Assembly (NCBI GenBank): GCA_003635195.1
Contig: PYIY01000190.1
Location: 72,919 to 136,918 of the forward strand
DNA: 64,000 nucleotides
Reading direction: 5' to 3'
Source: Candidatus Poribacteria bacterium
GTDB lineage: Bacteria > Poribacteria > WGA-4E > WGA-3G
The translations under genes and the position numbers were made by a program. How positions within the stretch are numbered: the first letter of the stretch is position 1; every line of letters begins with the position of its first letter. Below, piece by piece: positions 25,052-34,281 of the stretch. The notes beneath the pieces were generated by a model. It saw only the letters and a program-made list of their open reading frames with translations, had not been told where the DNA came from and did no database searches.

Positions 25052-26413
25052 TTATTGCCCGTCAAGTCCATCAGGCTTTTCAAGGATCGCCATCGCAGTC
25101 ATCCGCAAGAGTATACTTTTAGGACTAACGGCATACCATTTCCCGTCTGTGAATGTCGTAACGGCGTAGTCTCTTTCGTCGGCATCTGAGACTTCAGAAA
25201 AGAAATCATCAGGTAACCAGTTTTCATAAGTGAGCGGTTCGCCGTTATCCCACTGCCACTGTCCTTCTTTTTTCGCATCGCTAAGCCCTATCCAATAGAA
25301 CTCATGTCCAAAAACCGCTGAGAGCCACGCCTGCTCCTCAGCATCATTAATCGTGACGAGATGCGCTTTTTCTTCTGTCGCTTGGGCAACAGCAGCGTCG
25401 CGAGACTCGCACGGAACTCTTTTATAAGCATGTCCATTGGCAGGATTGACGATCCAAGCGGCATCAAATGCGGGAACTGATATCGGTTTGGGTGACGGGA
25501 AATCAGTGGATCGATTGAATGGCATCCTCTGAGGTGGTGGTTCAGGGGCAATCGGTTCGCTGTCAAAAGTGAAAGTGAGTCCATCAAGTCGATCCCCCGG
25601 CTTAAGAAGCACAGGTCCAGCCGTCGCCTCAAGTTCTTGGTACGCCACCGAAAATGTGTAGTTTGCAGTGTCATCTTTCTCATCCAAATTAAAGAGAAAG
25701 TAGCCATCAGCATCTGTGCGGGGATTTCCGCCTGAACTTCCATGTCCCTGCCCATCTGCCCGAGTGTAATTGAAAGCGAGGCGGAGTCGCGCATTGCGGA
25801 GCGGTGTTCCGTCTTTGAAAAGGACGCGCCCCCGAATCCGCATCCGAGGTTGCACAATAACTTTCACGTTTTTAATATCGGATCCCGGTTCAACACTAAA
25901 CCCGATCCGACTAAAGTCATTACGCGGATAGAAGGTGATACCGCGGATGTCAATAGATAAAACCTCATAGTCGGGTTCAAAATCGTCCGTTTCCATCTCT
26001 GTAACGCCACTCGTGTATATCGCAGCGAAATCCTTCTCTTCCATAGCTTTCGCAATTTTTGTCTCGAGATCCTTTGGAAACAGTGCATCCACATTCTGAG
26101 GGAGTGCGCTGAAATACGACATCCTTGCATCAATACCTGTAATGGAAAACCGTCCCTCTGCATCTGTACGTGCGCGTCGCGTAGTTGGATAGCTCATTGG
26201 AGAAAAAGCGGGGTGAATCCCGGGTCCGATAGCCATCGTGGGGCCAATCATAACGGGTAACTCCGCGACTGGATTCCCTTCTACATCAATGACGCGCCCA
26301 GAGAAAGTGCCTGTCTCCGCTTCCGCAGCAATACTATGTGAACCTAAACCGATGAAAAACAAAACAACTGTTATTAATAAGAACAAACCTTTTGTGTAGG
26401 GTAAACGTTTCAT
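25052..26413 (-). CDS. CTLD paralogue 7: secreted beta-domain/C-type-lectin-like protein
   Basis: 453 aa; two consecutive ATGs (26416, 26413) follow AAAGGAG and the second has better spacing. Signal peptide ends near SIAAEAE. The first beta domain (GTFSGRVIDVEGNPVAELPVM) has a long insertion (about 85-130) shared with the 28599-30032 protein, including PQNVDALFPKDLETKIAKAM. The second is RGRVLFKDGTPLRNARLRL...RTDADGYFLFNL. The CTLD (about 310-446) has HEFYWIGLSDAKKEGQWQW and GEPLTYENWLPDDFF. It sits 28 bp downstream of the sigma-factor fusion gene. Confidence 0.82.
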   Translation of the reverse strand: MKRLPYTKGLFLLITVVLFFIGLGSHSIAAEAETGTFSGRVIDVEGNPVAELPVMIGPTMAIGPGIHPAFSPMSYPTTRRARTDAEGRFSITGIDARMSYFSALPQNVDALFPKDLETKIAKAMEEKDFAAIYTSGVTEMETDDFEPDYEVLSIDIRGITFYPRNDFSRIGFSVEPGSDIKNVKVIVQPRMRIRGRVLFKDGTPLRNARLRLAFNYTRADGQGHGSSGGNPRTDADGYFLFNLDEKDDTANYTFSVAYQELEATAGPVLLKPGDRLDGLTFTFDSEPIAPEPPPQRMPFNRSTDFPSPKPISVPAFDAAWIVNPANGHAYKRVPCESRDAAVAQATEEKAHLVTINDAEEQAWLSAVFGHEFYWIGLSDAKKEGQWQWDNGEPLTYENWLPDDFFSEVSDADERDYAVTTFTDGKWYAVSPKSILLRMTAMAILEKPDGLDGQ

Positions 26414-26444
26414 CATTTTTCTCCTTTTGCGTAGGACATAAAAC

Positions 26445-28481
26445 TTACTGCTTCACCGGCAGATTTTCTTTCTCAATCAGTGCTGTCCGAATTAGGGATA
26501 TTCCGCCATGTCCGGGTCCAAAGTCTTCCCATTTCCCTGAAGGACCTATAATAACATAATCCTCTTCTCCGAGACTGGTATCGCCGGGTTCTTGAAGTCC
26601 CCAGTTTGTGTAGGTTACCGGTTCACCGTTGTCCCAGATCCATTGTCCCTCTTGCGCGATGTCGTTAAGACCAATCCAACTCGGTTGACCGCCAAAGACG
26701 GCTTGCAGCCACTTCTGTTCCGCTTCGTCGTTGATGGTAACAAGGTACCCACCTTCTGCAGCGGCTTGCGCTTGCGCATCTTCCCAATCCGCACACTGAA
26801 TCCTTTTGTAAGCGTGACCATTTTCTGGACGGACTACCCATACGTCTTGTAGGCTAGCACTCGCTACCGGGCGGGAACCCCTTGTTGAGGCCGACGCACT
26901 CGCGAAATCCCCGCGTCGCGGACGCAAAGGTGAGGCAGTCATGTCCTCAAACGTCAAAACAACCTCGTGCGTTTGATCTCCGGGTTTAAGGATAATCGGT
27001 TTGACGTTTACTGTTTGTCCTTGATATGTGATAGACAGCATGTAAACTGTTGGTCCCTCTAAATCCCTCTCCGCATAGTGCGTAAAGTACCCTTCGGCAT
27101 CTGTATGAGCACTCCCGTCGCTGGAGGAATTTCCGTATAAACTCACTGTTCGTAAGCGGCGTTTGACTCTTGTATTGACAATTGGTGTTCCATCTATGCG
27201 CTGCACCCTGCAACGAATATGTGGCTGCCGCACTATAACTTCAATGTTTTCAATACGTCTCCCCGGACTCGTGGCAAAGACAATTCCACGATCATGCATG
27301 CCACTCGGATAAAAAAATGATCCTCCGATTTGAACTTTTAAAATCCGGACATCGGATCTGTCGAATGGAAATAGCGACAATAGGACGGGCCCATCAATAA
27401 CGCTGGCGATAGTGAAATGACCCGATGCATCGCTTTCCGCTTGAGATGACGCGGCGTTGCGTTCTCGAATTGGGAACCAAGCACCATTGCCATCTATAAC
27501 AGGCCTAAGGGCTATTTTGATCCCAGAAACCGGTTCTCCTGTTTCATCAAGAATACGACCAGAGGCAGATGGAAATAAAGTTGCGTCAGGTTTCTGGTTG
27601 ACCTCATTATTTTTATTCCTTGTATCCGCATTACCGAATTGATTCCGCACGTCCGGTTTGGCAGCAAGGTTTAGCACTACTGGGGCTTCAATCAATTCAA
27701 TTGTCATCTCTGACATCGCATCGAAACTGTACGGTTTCTGGAAACGCGATAAGTATTGATTATTGGCACCTAACATCACAAATACTAAGGCTACTGTAGA
27801 AGCAGCGATCGCCCAAGGTGTCAGCGGTCTACCGCCGGACGGAACTGCAGGTTTCAGGCGTGAAATCTCTCGCATGATGTTCTCCGAGAGATGCGGTGTA
27901 ATTTGAAAATTGTCTAAAACCTCGCGAATCATTGGCGCCTCCTTCTTTAAACGCTGTTGCGCACGGCGGAGGCGACTCCGAATCGTATTTTCCGATACAC
28001 CCAGAAACGCGCCAATCTCTACACTCGACATTTCACCGAAGTAATGCAGTGTGAGGACGGTCCGTTCACTCTCTTGGAGTTTCGCAAGCAACTTTTTGAC
28101 GGCTTCGCGGCGGGTTTCTACGGCTGTCTGTTCGTTTTCTTCAATGACATATCCCGAGTACGTCGCTCTTTCTAACTCCGCACTGCTCGTTTCTTCAAGG
28201 GACTGGGTCCGTAGACGCTTTTTACGCAGCCACGTGCGGCAGTGATTCGCGGCAATTACATAAAGCCAACTCGCAAAACTCTGTGGTTTTTTCAGCGTTG
28301 CTAATCCCTGATATGCCTTTAGGAATGTATCCTGTGTAATCTCCTCGGCGATGTGGAAATCTCCAATCTTACGCCACACAAGCGCGTGAACCGACTTTTG
28401 GTGCTTTTTGACAAGTTCACTGAAGGCAGTATCATCACCATCAAGAACACGGTGGATAAGTTCAACATCAATATTTTTCAT
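26445..28481 (-). CDS. ECF sigma factor fused through a membrane helix to beta domains and a C-type-lectin-like domain
   Basis: 678 aa, ATG with a strong ribosome site (GGAGGTGA). Residues 9-90 are sigma region 2 (FHIAEEITQDTFLKAYQGL, SFASWLYVIAANHCRTWLR). Residues 125-180 are region 4 (LQESERTVLTLHYFGEMSS, GVSENTIRSRLRRAQQRLK). A short helical segment (183-215) leads to one hydrophobic helix (221-239, TPWAIAASTVALVFVMLGA). Then come a beta domain (about 303-400, ASGRILDETGEPVSGIK), a second (about 420-515) and a CTLD (about 547-672: SWIGLNDIAQEGQWIW, GEPVTYTNWGLQEPGD). The helix occupies the place of the signal peptide of its siblings. I infer a cytoplasmic sigma factor with a periplasmic lectin-like sensor, and control by release from the membrane or by conformational coupling. 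Confidence 0.88.
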   Translation of the reverse strand: MKNIDVELIHRVLDGDDTAFSELVKKHQKSVHALVWRKIGDFHIAEEITQDTFLKAYQGLATLKKPQSFASWLYVIAANHCRTWLRKKRLRTQSLEETSSAELERATYSGYVIEENEQTAVETRREAVKKLLAKLQESERTVLTLHYFGEMSSVEIGAFLGVSENTIRSRLRRAQQRLKKEAPMIREVLDNFQITPHLSENIMREISRLKPAVPSGGRPLTPWAIAASTVALVFVMLGANNQYLSRFQKPYSFDAMSEMTIELIEAPVVLNLAAKPDVRNQFGNADTRNKNNEVNQKPDATLFPSASGRILDETGEPVSGIKIALRPVIDGNGAWFPIRERNAASSQAESDASGHFTIASVIDGPVLLSLFPFDRSDVRILKVQIGGSFFYPSGMHDRGIVFATSPGRRIENIEVIVRQPHIRCRVQRIDGTPIVNTRVKRRLRTVSLYGNSSSDGSAHTDAEGYFTHYAERDLEGPTVYMLSITYQGQTVNVKPIILKPGDQTHEVVLTFEDMTASPLRPRRGDFASASASTRGSRPVASASLQDVWVVRPENGHAYKRIQCADWEDAQAQAAAEGGYLVTINDEAEQKWLQAVFGGQPSWIGLNDIAQEGQWIWDNGEPVTYTNWGLQEPGDTSLGEEDYVIIGPSGKWEDFGPGHGGISLIRTALIEKENLPVKQ

Positions 28482-28598
28482 AAATCACCTCCGATTGCTT
28501 TATAGTGACGCTTGTTAAGGGTAAAATCGGTGCATAATCATTAAAAAAAATAAGAGGGTGTGAAAATAAAAAAAGCGATAAGGTGTTATGTGTCGCGT

Positions 28599-30032
28599 TT
28601 ATTGTCTTTCTGCAGCGGATGGATTGTCAAGTACATCTGCTTTTTCAAGGATCGCCATCTCTGTCATATCCCAGATAACACTGTCGGGACTCACCGCATA
28701 CCACTTTCCATCAGAGAGCGTCATGACGGCATAGTCTCTTTTATTGGCATCTAAAGATTCAGAAAAGAATTCATTGGGTAACCAGTTGGCATAGGTAATA
28801 GGGTCGCCGTTGTCCCATTTCCACCATTTTTTTGCTCGCTTAGAAAGCGCACCCGTCGTGGGAACGCGACTGAGTCCGATCCAATAGAACTTGTGTCCAA
28901 AAACCGCTTCCAACCACGCTTGCTCCGCAGTATCATTAATCGCGACGAGATGCGCCTTTTCTTCGGTAGCTTGGGCAATCGCGTCGTCGCGAGTTTCGCA
29001 GTGAACTCTTTTATAGGCGTGACCATTTTCGGGATTGACGACCCATACATCATGAGATGCTGCTGGTACTGCCGGTATTTCCCATGCCGGTGAAAGCGGT
29101 TCCAACTCATCAGTTTCGATTTTTTCAGGCAGTTGCTTGGGCGGAATCGGTTCGCTATCAAACGTTAATGTCAACCCATCGAACCGGTCCCCCGGATCAA
29201 GCCGAATCGGCTCAGCTTTCACAGTAAGACTTTGGTATTCCACCGAAAACGTGTAGAACGCAGCAGCATCCTTCTCATCTATATAATAAACAAAATAGCC
29301 TTCAGTGTCCGTCCACAAATTTCCACCGGAGTCGCTGGAACCGGAGCCATCTATAGTTCGAGAACGAGCGTAGAGGCCGACGCGCGTATTGGCAAGTGGT
29401 GTTCCATCTTTGAAAAGGACGCGCGCCCGAACCCGCATCCGGGGTTGCACTGTGACTTCCACATCCTTCATAAGCGCGCCCGATTTGACACCAAAAGCGA
29501 TTTGATCGTAATCGGTGCGCGGGTATAGGGTTAACCCTTGGACGCGAATGAACAAAATTTCAACGTCTGGCTCAAAATCCTCTGAAGTCATGCCGAAGTT
29601 ACTGGAATCGAATGCCTCTATCTCGTCTGCTGTGGTCTCTCCCCAATCTCTGCCGGATGTGAACTCATCTACAATCTTTTCAAAGTCTTCGGGCAGGCGT
29701 TTATCTATGTCGTTCGGAAGGGCACCGATGTACACAGGACCCGAGGGGACATCCGTTACGGAAAATCGACCTTCTCGGTCTGTGCGTGCACGGCGCAACT
29801 GTGCGTGCTCATACGGTAAAATTACTGTCCGCATGTATCCAGTGCCATCAACATCAAGAGGCGCAATAAATATCGGTAACCCGACAACTGGATTTCCATT
29901 GAGATCGACAACGCGTCCGGTGACGGTCCCCGTATTTTTCTGAGCAACAGCGGACGAAACGAAGCTGATGAGAGACGCAACTATCATCATTAGGAATAAT
30001 AAAGTTTGCCTTTTAGAATCTGAGCATTTCAT
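28599..30032 (-). CDS. CTLD paralogue 5: secreted beta-domain/C-type-lectin-like protein
   Basis: 477 aa from the ATG at 30032 (GAGGAG upstream). Signal peptide ends near SSAVAQ. Beta domain 1 is TVTGRVVDLNGNPVVGLPIFI with a long acidic insertion (KIVDEFTSGRDWGETTADEI). Beta domain 2 is RARVLFKDGTPLANTRVGL...WTDTEGYFVYYI. In the CTLD (about 325-464) the WIGL strand is followed by an unusual 12-residue basic insertion (SRVPTTGALSKRAKK) before WWKWDNGDPITYANW. A 117-bp gap separates it from the sigma-factor gene, one of the two widest in the array, leaving room for an internal promoter there. Confidence 0.82.
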   Translation of the reverse strand: MKCSDSKRQTLLFLMMIVASLISFVSSAVAQKNTGTVTGRVVDLNGNPVVGLPIFIAPLDVDGTGYMRTVILPYEHAQLRRARTDREGRFSVTDVPSGPVYIGALPNDIDKRLPEDFEKIVDEFTSGRDWGETTADEIEAFDSSNFGMTSEDFEPDVEILFIRVQGLTLYPRTDYDQIAFGVKSGALMKDVEVTVQPRMRVRARVLFKDGTPLANTRVGLYARSRTIDGSGSSDSGGNLWTDTEGYFVYYIDEKDAAAFYTFSVEYQSLTVKAEPIRLDPGDRFDGLTLTFDSEPIPPKQLPEKIETDELEPLSPAWEIPAVPAASHDVWVVNPENGHAYKRVHCETRDDAIAQATEEKAHLVAINDTAEQAWLEAVFGHKFYWIGLSRVPTTGALSKRAKKWWKWDNGDPITYANWLPNEFFSESLDANKRDYAVMTLSDGKWYAVSPDSVIWDMTEMAILEKADVLDNPSAAERQ

Positions 30033-30089
30033 AGTTTTCTCCTCACAAAGCACTGTTGGAAATAGCCGCTATAGAATGAGACCTAACGT

Positions 30090-31352
30090 TCATTCCCTCA
30101 CAGGCAGTTCTTCCTTTTCAAGGAGGACGGACTCAATAATAAAATGCCATCGGACATCTCCGGGACCAATGTCCACCCATTGGTCGGCGAACAGGATGAC
30201 ATAATCTTCATCACCTTTATCGGTATCCTGCGGTTCGGACATTGCCCAATTTGTATATGTGACGGGTTCTCCGCTGTGCCATTGCCACTGTCCCTCTTCC
30301 TCAACATCGCTAAGTCCAATTAAAATGCGATGCGTGACGAAAACCTGTTCCAGCCAGTTTTGTTCCACTTCATCGTTAATAGAGACAAGGTAAGCATTTT
30401 CTTTGCTTGCTTGCGCAATAGCATCTTCCACGCCACTAAAACGGATTTTTTTGTAGGCGTGCCCATTTGCTGGATTGACGACCCACACCCCTCCCGCGTC
30501 AAGCCCGCCACCAACCCGCGCTGACGCGCCAGCATGGAAACGAGGGAGAGCGTTCCGAGGTATATCAGGAGACAGTGGGACCTCGAAAGTGAAGACTACT
30601 TCGTGAAATAGATCCTCAGGTTTGACCACAATTGGATCTAACTGCACTTGATGCTCCTGATATGTCACAGACAAAAAGTAAAATGCGGGACTATTCATAT
30701 ATCTCGTCATATATTGTAAAAAACTTCCCTCAATATCTGTTTCAATGCTCTGTGAACCACCACTATCGTATTCTCCATCTAAACTGAGTTTCCTTATCCT
30801 GAGCTTGATACGTTGTGCATTGGCGAGTGGACTCCCGTCCATCTTCAGAACTTTTCCTCGGAGTTGTAGAAAACGCTGCACTGTGACCTCAACGTCTTCA
30901 ATGTGCTCACCCGGCTCCGCAGAAAATATAACGCCACGTCCCCATGATGCTTCAGGCGCATAGAGAAACATGTCGCCGATTTGGACCTTCAAAATTTCCG
31001 CCTCCGGACTATTATACGGAAACAATCCTAACAATACCGGACCGGCAATGGCATCCGTAATAACGAAACGCCCCTCTGAATCAGTTTCCGCTTGGAACGC
31101 CATCGGATCGCCTTGCCGTCCATGTTCCTCGACCTCAAACGCAATTGGAAACCATGCGCCATGACCGTCTTGGACAGGAACAATAACTACCGTAAGTCCG
31201 GCAATTGGCTGTCCTACTGCATCAATAACGCGACCGGAGAGTGTGGTCAACGCATCGGTCTGTGCGTTGCTCTCCCAAACAACTGTGAGGCAAAAAACTA
31301 CAATTCCAACCAAAAGTGGAGCTGCTTGTCTTCTGAAACATAAACGTCTCAC
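30090..31352 (-). CDS. CTLD paralogue 4: secreted beta-domain/C-type-lectin-like protein, closest to the sigma fusion
   Basis: 420 aa with a GTG start at 31352 following AAAGGAGGAG. Signal peptide ends near SNAQ. Its beta domain 1 contains QDGHGAWFPIAF, matching DGNGAWFPIRE of the sigma-fusion protein and found in no other sibling. The following PVLLGLFPYNSPEAEILKVQIG also matches. The CTLD (about 285-413) has ILIGLSDVEEEGQWQW and TNWAMSEPQDTDKGDEDY; the SEPQD/QEPGD loop shared by the two resembles the EPN/QPD sugar-binding loop of classical C-type lectins. It is probably the soluble relative from which the sigma fusion's sensor part came, or the reverse. Confidence 0.82.
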   Translation of the reverse strand: MRRLCFRRQAAPLLVGIVVFCLTVVWESNAQTDALTTLSGRVIDAVGQPIAGLTVVIVPVQDGHGAWFPIAFEVEEHGRQGDPMAFQAETDSEGRFVITDAIAGPVLLGLFPYNSPEAEILKVQIGDMFLYAPEASWGRGVIFSAEPGEHIEDVEVTVQRFLQLRGKVLKMDGSPLANAQRIKLRIRKLSLDGEYDSGGSQSIETDIEGSFLQYMTRYMNSPAFYFLSVTYQEHQVQLDPIVVKPEDLFHEVVFTFEVPLSPDIPRNALPRFHAGASARVGGGLDAGGVWVVNPANGHAYKKIRFSGVEDAIAQASKENAYLVSINDEVEQNWLEQVFVTHRILIGLSDVEEEGQWQWHSGEPVTYTNWAMSEPQDTDKGDEDYVILFADQWVDIGPGDVRWHFIIESVLLEKEELPVRE

Positions 31353-31381
31353 TCTTTTCTCCTCCTTTCGTTGCTCCCTTC

Positions 31382-32698
31382 TTATTTAGAGGCACCAGCG
31401 ATGAAGTTTTCTTTTTCCAGAATCGCTTTTTCGATTAGACCCGCAACCGAACTCCACTGATGCACCATCTGCCATTTTCCTGTTCTGCCAATAAGGACAG
31501 TGTAATTCGGGCTCGCACCGTCATTTTCGGTGGGTTCATCTCCGTCAACAGCGTTCTGTGAAAACTCCCAGTTAGTGTAGGTGACCAGTTCGCCAGTATT
31601 CCAGTATAGGTTACTCTCTTTTGCCGACCCTGTTAGCCCAATCCAAAAGCCTTCACGTCCAAAGGCTTTGAAGTCCCATTGTTGTGCTGCTTCATCACCC
31701 GAAAAAGTTTTTCGTCCAAAGACTTCAAAGAGCCATTCTTGCTCTGCTACGTCGTTGATAGCGACAAGGTAGGCACCTTGTGCCTTTGCTCGCGCTTCTG
31801 CTTCCTCACGGGTCTTGCAACGAATCACTTTGTATGCGTGTCGGTTGTCGGGGTTGATCGCCCACATGCCCTCGCGTTCCCGCTTCTGGGCGGCTTCAGC
31901 ACGACCTGGGTCGTAGCCGCGAGGCTGTATTACTTTTTGGGGTTTAACGGGTGGTTTGGGCGCGGCTAATACTGCTGGTTTAAATATCGGTTTCACCACG
32001 GCTTTTGAAGGTAACTGCTTATTGGCATCATCGCTAAGTGTTAAGACAAGTCCATCAAGCCGCTGTCCATCTTCGAGTAAAATTGGCTTGGATTCTGCGA
32101 ACTGTCCTTGATACGCTACGGTGAAAGTGTAGAAAGCCGGTTCCTCCACGTATTGAACAAAGTAACCATCAGCATCAAGATTTCTTGGACCACTACTGCT
32201 TCTTGTGCGTCTACCCTCTGCACTACGTTGGTTTATCTCAAACTGAACCTCAGCATCGCGAAGTGGAGTGCCATCCGCGGAAAGGACGCGCCCACGGATA
32301 CGCATCCGAAGGCGGACAGTTATCTTTACATCTTTAACATCTGCTCCCGGTTCAACTGCAATTGGAAAGCTGCCTTTGTGGAAAAAGTGATACACCGGGT
32401 CAAGGTAAAAGGTTACCCCTTCTACTTCAACGGCGCGAATTTCATAATCCGCGTGTATAGGGGATAACATCAGTCTACTAACTGAAGCTGCGGCAATTTC
32501 GGGCATCGAAAAAACACCCATTTCATCTGTCTCGGAGAGTTGTGGCAGAAGAGCGACAGTGACACCAGAAACAGGTACGCCCGATTCATCGACCACTCTG
32601 CCTGAAAAGCTTGCTGCAACGCTCGGCAAGGATGCAGAAAGCAAAAGCGCAACACTTCCAACGAAAACTACAATCAGCGCGAAGTAAGAACGGTTCAT
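31382..32698 (-). CDS. CTLD paralogue 3: secreted beta-domain/C-type-lectin-like protein with a duplicated loop
   Basis: 438 aa; ATG with GAAGGAG. Signal peptide ends near PSVAAS. Beta domain 1 is short (FSGRVVDESGVPVSGVTVALL) and beta domain 2 is RGRVLSADGTPLRDAEVQF...RNLDADGYFVQYV. The linker holds KPQKVIQPRGYDPGRAEAAQ. In the CTLD (about 275-430) the segment after EQEWLFEVFGRK is repeated in part as QQWDFKAFGREGFWIGL, caused by an in-frame 57-bp duplication (compare CGTCCAAAG at 31656 and 31713). The beta domains resemble those of the 34282-35568 protein. Confidence 0.82.
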   Translation of the reverse strand: MNRSYFALIVVFVGSVALLLSASLPSVAASFSGRVVDESGVPVSGVTVALLPQLSETDEMGVFSMPEIAAASVSRLMLSPIHADYEIRAVEVEGVTFYLDPVYHFFHKGSFPIAVEPGADVKDVKITVRLRMRIRGRVLSADGTPLRDAEVQFEINQRSAEGRRTRSSSGPRNLDADGYFVQYVEEPAFYTFTVAYQGQFAESKPILLEDGQRLDGLVLTLSDDANKQLPSKAVVKPIFKPAVLAAPKPPVKPQKVIQPRGYDPGRAEAAQKREREGMWAINPDNRHAYKVIRCKTREEAEARAKAQGAYLVAINDVAEQEWLFEVFGRKTFSGDEAAQQWDFKAFGREGFWIGLTGSAKESNLYWNTGELVTYTNWEFSQNAVDGDEPTENDGASPNYTVLIGRTGKWQMVHQWSSVAGLIEKAILEKENFIAGASK

Positions 32699-32754
32699 TG
32701 GGATGTCTCCTTCTGTAAAATATGTCAGAAACGTTAGGAGGGTATAAAGCGTAA

Positions 32755-34254
32755 CTACTCTTCATCCTCTTCATCAGATGCTTCCATAGCGGGTGCTGTA
32801 GACACTAAACCATCCTTTTCGATGATTGCCTCTCGTGTGCTTCGCCAGAAATGGCTTTCAGGCCCCACAGACAGCCACTCACTGTCCCTAAAAGTCATCA
32901 CAACATAGTCTTTTTCGGTGTCTGGAAGGGTGTCAGGGAAGAGCGGTTGGGTTAACCAGTTCGTGTAGGTTACGGGTTCACCGCTGTCCCATTGCCATGT
33001 TCCCTCTTTTTCTACATCGGTAAGTCCGATCCATGTGGAGTGGCTCCGAAAGATTATCTGAAGCCAGTGCTGCTCTGTTTCATCGTTAATGGAGACGAGA
33101 TGGGCACCTTCTTCAACAGCCTTCTGTTGTGCATCGTGCCAGTCCCGACACTGTATCTTTTTGTAAGCGTGCCCGTTTGCGGGGTTAATGACCCACACAC
33201 TTTTCGGCGGTTTTGGGGGTTGCGGTGGCACAACTGCTCGGACTTTAGGCTCGACTTCAATCTGTTCAACAACAACGTTTTCAGCACCAGCAGGGATTTT
33301 ACCCTTTTCAATCGGGCCACCGACCCCAACTTTCGGATCAGTCGGTCGTTCGATATCAGGCGGGTTACCGTCGAGTGTTATAACCAGATTCTCTGGTTCC
33401 ACGCCATCTTTGAGCAGGAAAGGACCTGCACCTCCGGCGAGATCGTTATATTTCACGGAAAGCGTGTAAAACCCTGGTTCATCCCTATATTCCGCAAAAT
33501 TACCATCGGCATCGGTAAAAAACTCTGTACCGTGAGTGCCACCGCTTCTCGGATTATCTTCTTGCCCATGTCGCATGCTGAGGTGTCCATTAGCGTTGAC
33601 AAGAGGGGTACCGTCGGCATAAACAATTCGTGCACGGATCTGCAACCGCTGCTTGACCGTGATTTTGACATTTTCAAGCGTCACGCCGGGTTTCAGTTCA
33701 AACGTGAGTCCTTCAAAAAAATGAAACTCCTCTGTGTCGTAGAAGAAGGTGACCTTCCCGACCTGAAGCGTGAGGATTTTCTTATCTGGTTCAAGCCTCC
33801 CAAGCCGCATGAATTCAGGTGGGACCTCCCCTCCTTCTTGAATTTTATCAGGGTCCATCATTTCAAAAGCCTCTAACATAGCACTCGAGACGGCGTTTAA
33901 TTGGACAAGCCCGGGTTGGATATTAGTGACGGTGAAAGTGCCATCTGGATTGGTTTGCGCTTTGGTTGTGGTGCGCGGCATTCCTGGACCTTCCATGCCT
34001 TCAGGAGGCATCTGAAACCGGGGCATAAAATCATCTTCTGGCTGTAGAAGACCTCTCTGGAGTTTCATAGGTCGAATCGTAAACGTAAACCCAGCAACGG
34101 GGTTCCCTTCTGGATCGACGACTTTGCCGGATATTCCACTGGGTGCTTGGAGTGCTGGTTCCGCAGGAATCTGTGCGGCTGCAATGCTTATTATGGTGAG
34201 TAAAAGGATCGGTGTTAACGTTATGAGTTTGGGTGTGGTGTAGGTCCAACGCAT
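32755..34254 (-). CDS. CTLD paralogue 2: secreted beta-domain/C-type-lectin-like protein, longest plain member
   Basis: 499 aa; ATG with AAGGAGAT. Signal peptide ends near SIAAAQ. Beta domain 1 is GISGKVVDPEGNPVAGFTFTI with a Met/Pro-rich insertion. Beta domain 2 is RARIVYADGTPLVNANGHL...FTDADGNFAEY. A Pro/Val-rich linker (VVPPQPPKPPKSVW) leads to the CTLD (about 350-480: STWIGLTDVEKEGTWQW, GEPVTYTNWLTQPLFPD). The C-terminus ends in an acidic tail (ASDEEDEE) not seen in the others. Confidence 0.82.
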   Translation of the reverse strand: MRWTYTTPKLITLTPILLLTIISIAAAQIPAEPALQAPSGISGKVVDPEGNPVAGFTFTIRPMKLQRGLLQPEDDFMPRFQMPPEGMEGPGMPRTTTKAQTNPDGTFTVTNIQPGLVQLNAVSSAMLEAFEMMDPDKIQEGGEVPPEFMRLGRLEPDKKILTLQVGKVTFFYDTEEFHFFEGLTFELKPGVTLENVKITVKQRLQIRARIVYADGTPLVNANGHLSMRHGQEDNPRSGGTHGTEFFTDADGNFAEYRDEPGFYTLSVKYNDLAGGAGPFLLKDGVEPENLVITLDGNPPDIERPTDPKVGVGGPIEKGKIPAGAENVVVEQIEVEPKVRAVVPPQPPKPPKSVWVINPANGHAYKKIQCRDWHDAQQKAVEEGAHLVSINDETEQHWLQIIFRSHSTWIGLTDVEKEGTWQWDSGEPVTYTNWLTQPLFPDTLPDTEKDYVVMTFRDSEWLSVGPESHFWRSTREAIIEKDGLVSTAPAMEASDEEDEE

Positions 34255-34281
34255 TTCTCTATCTCCTTGTGTGTTGCGCGC

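Noticed and set aside
32992-33876. 294-codon plus-strand ORF antisense to a CTLD gene
   Set aside because: The minus-strand frame has a signal peptide, family motifs and a ribosome site; the antisense frame shows no recognisable protein.
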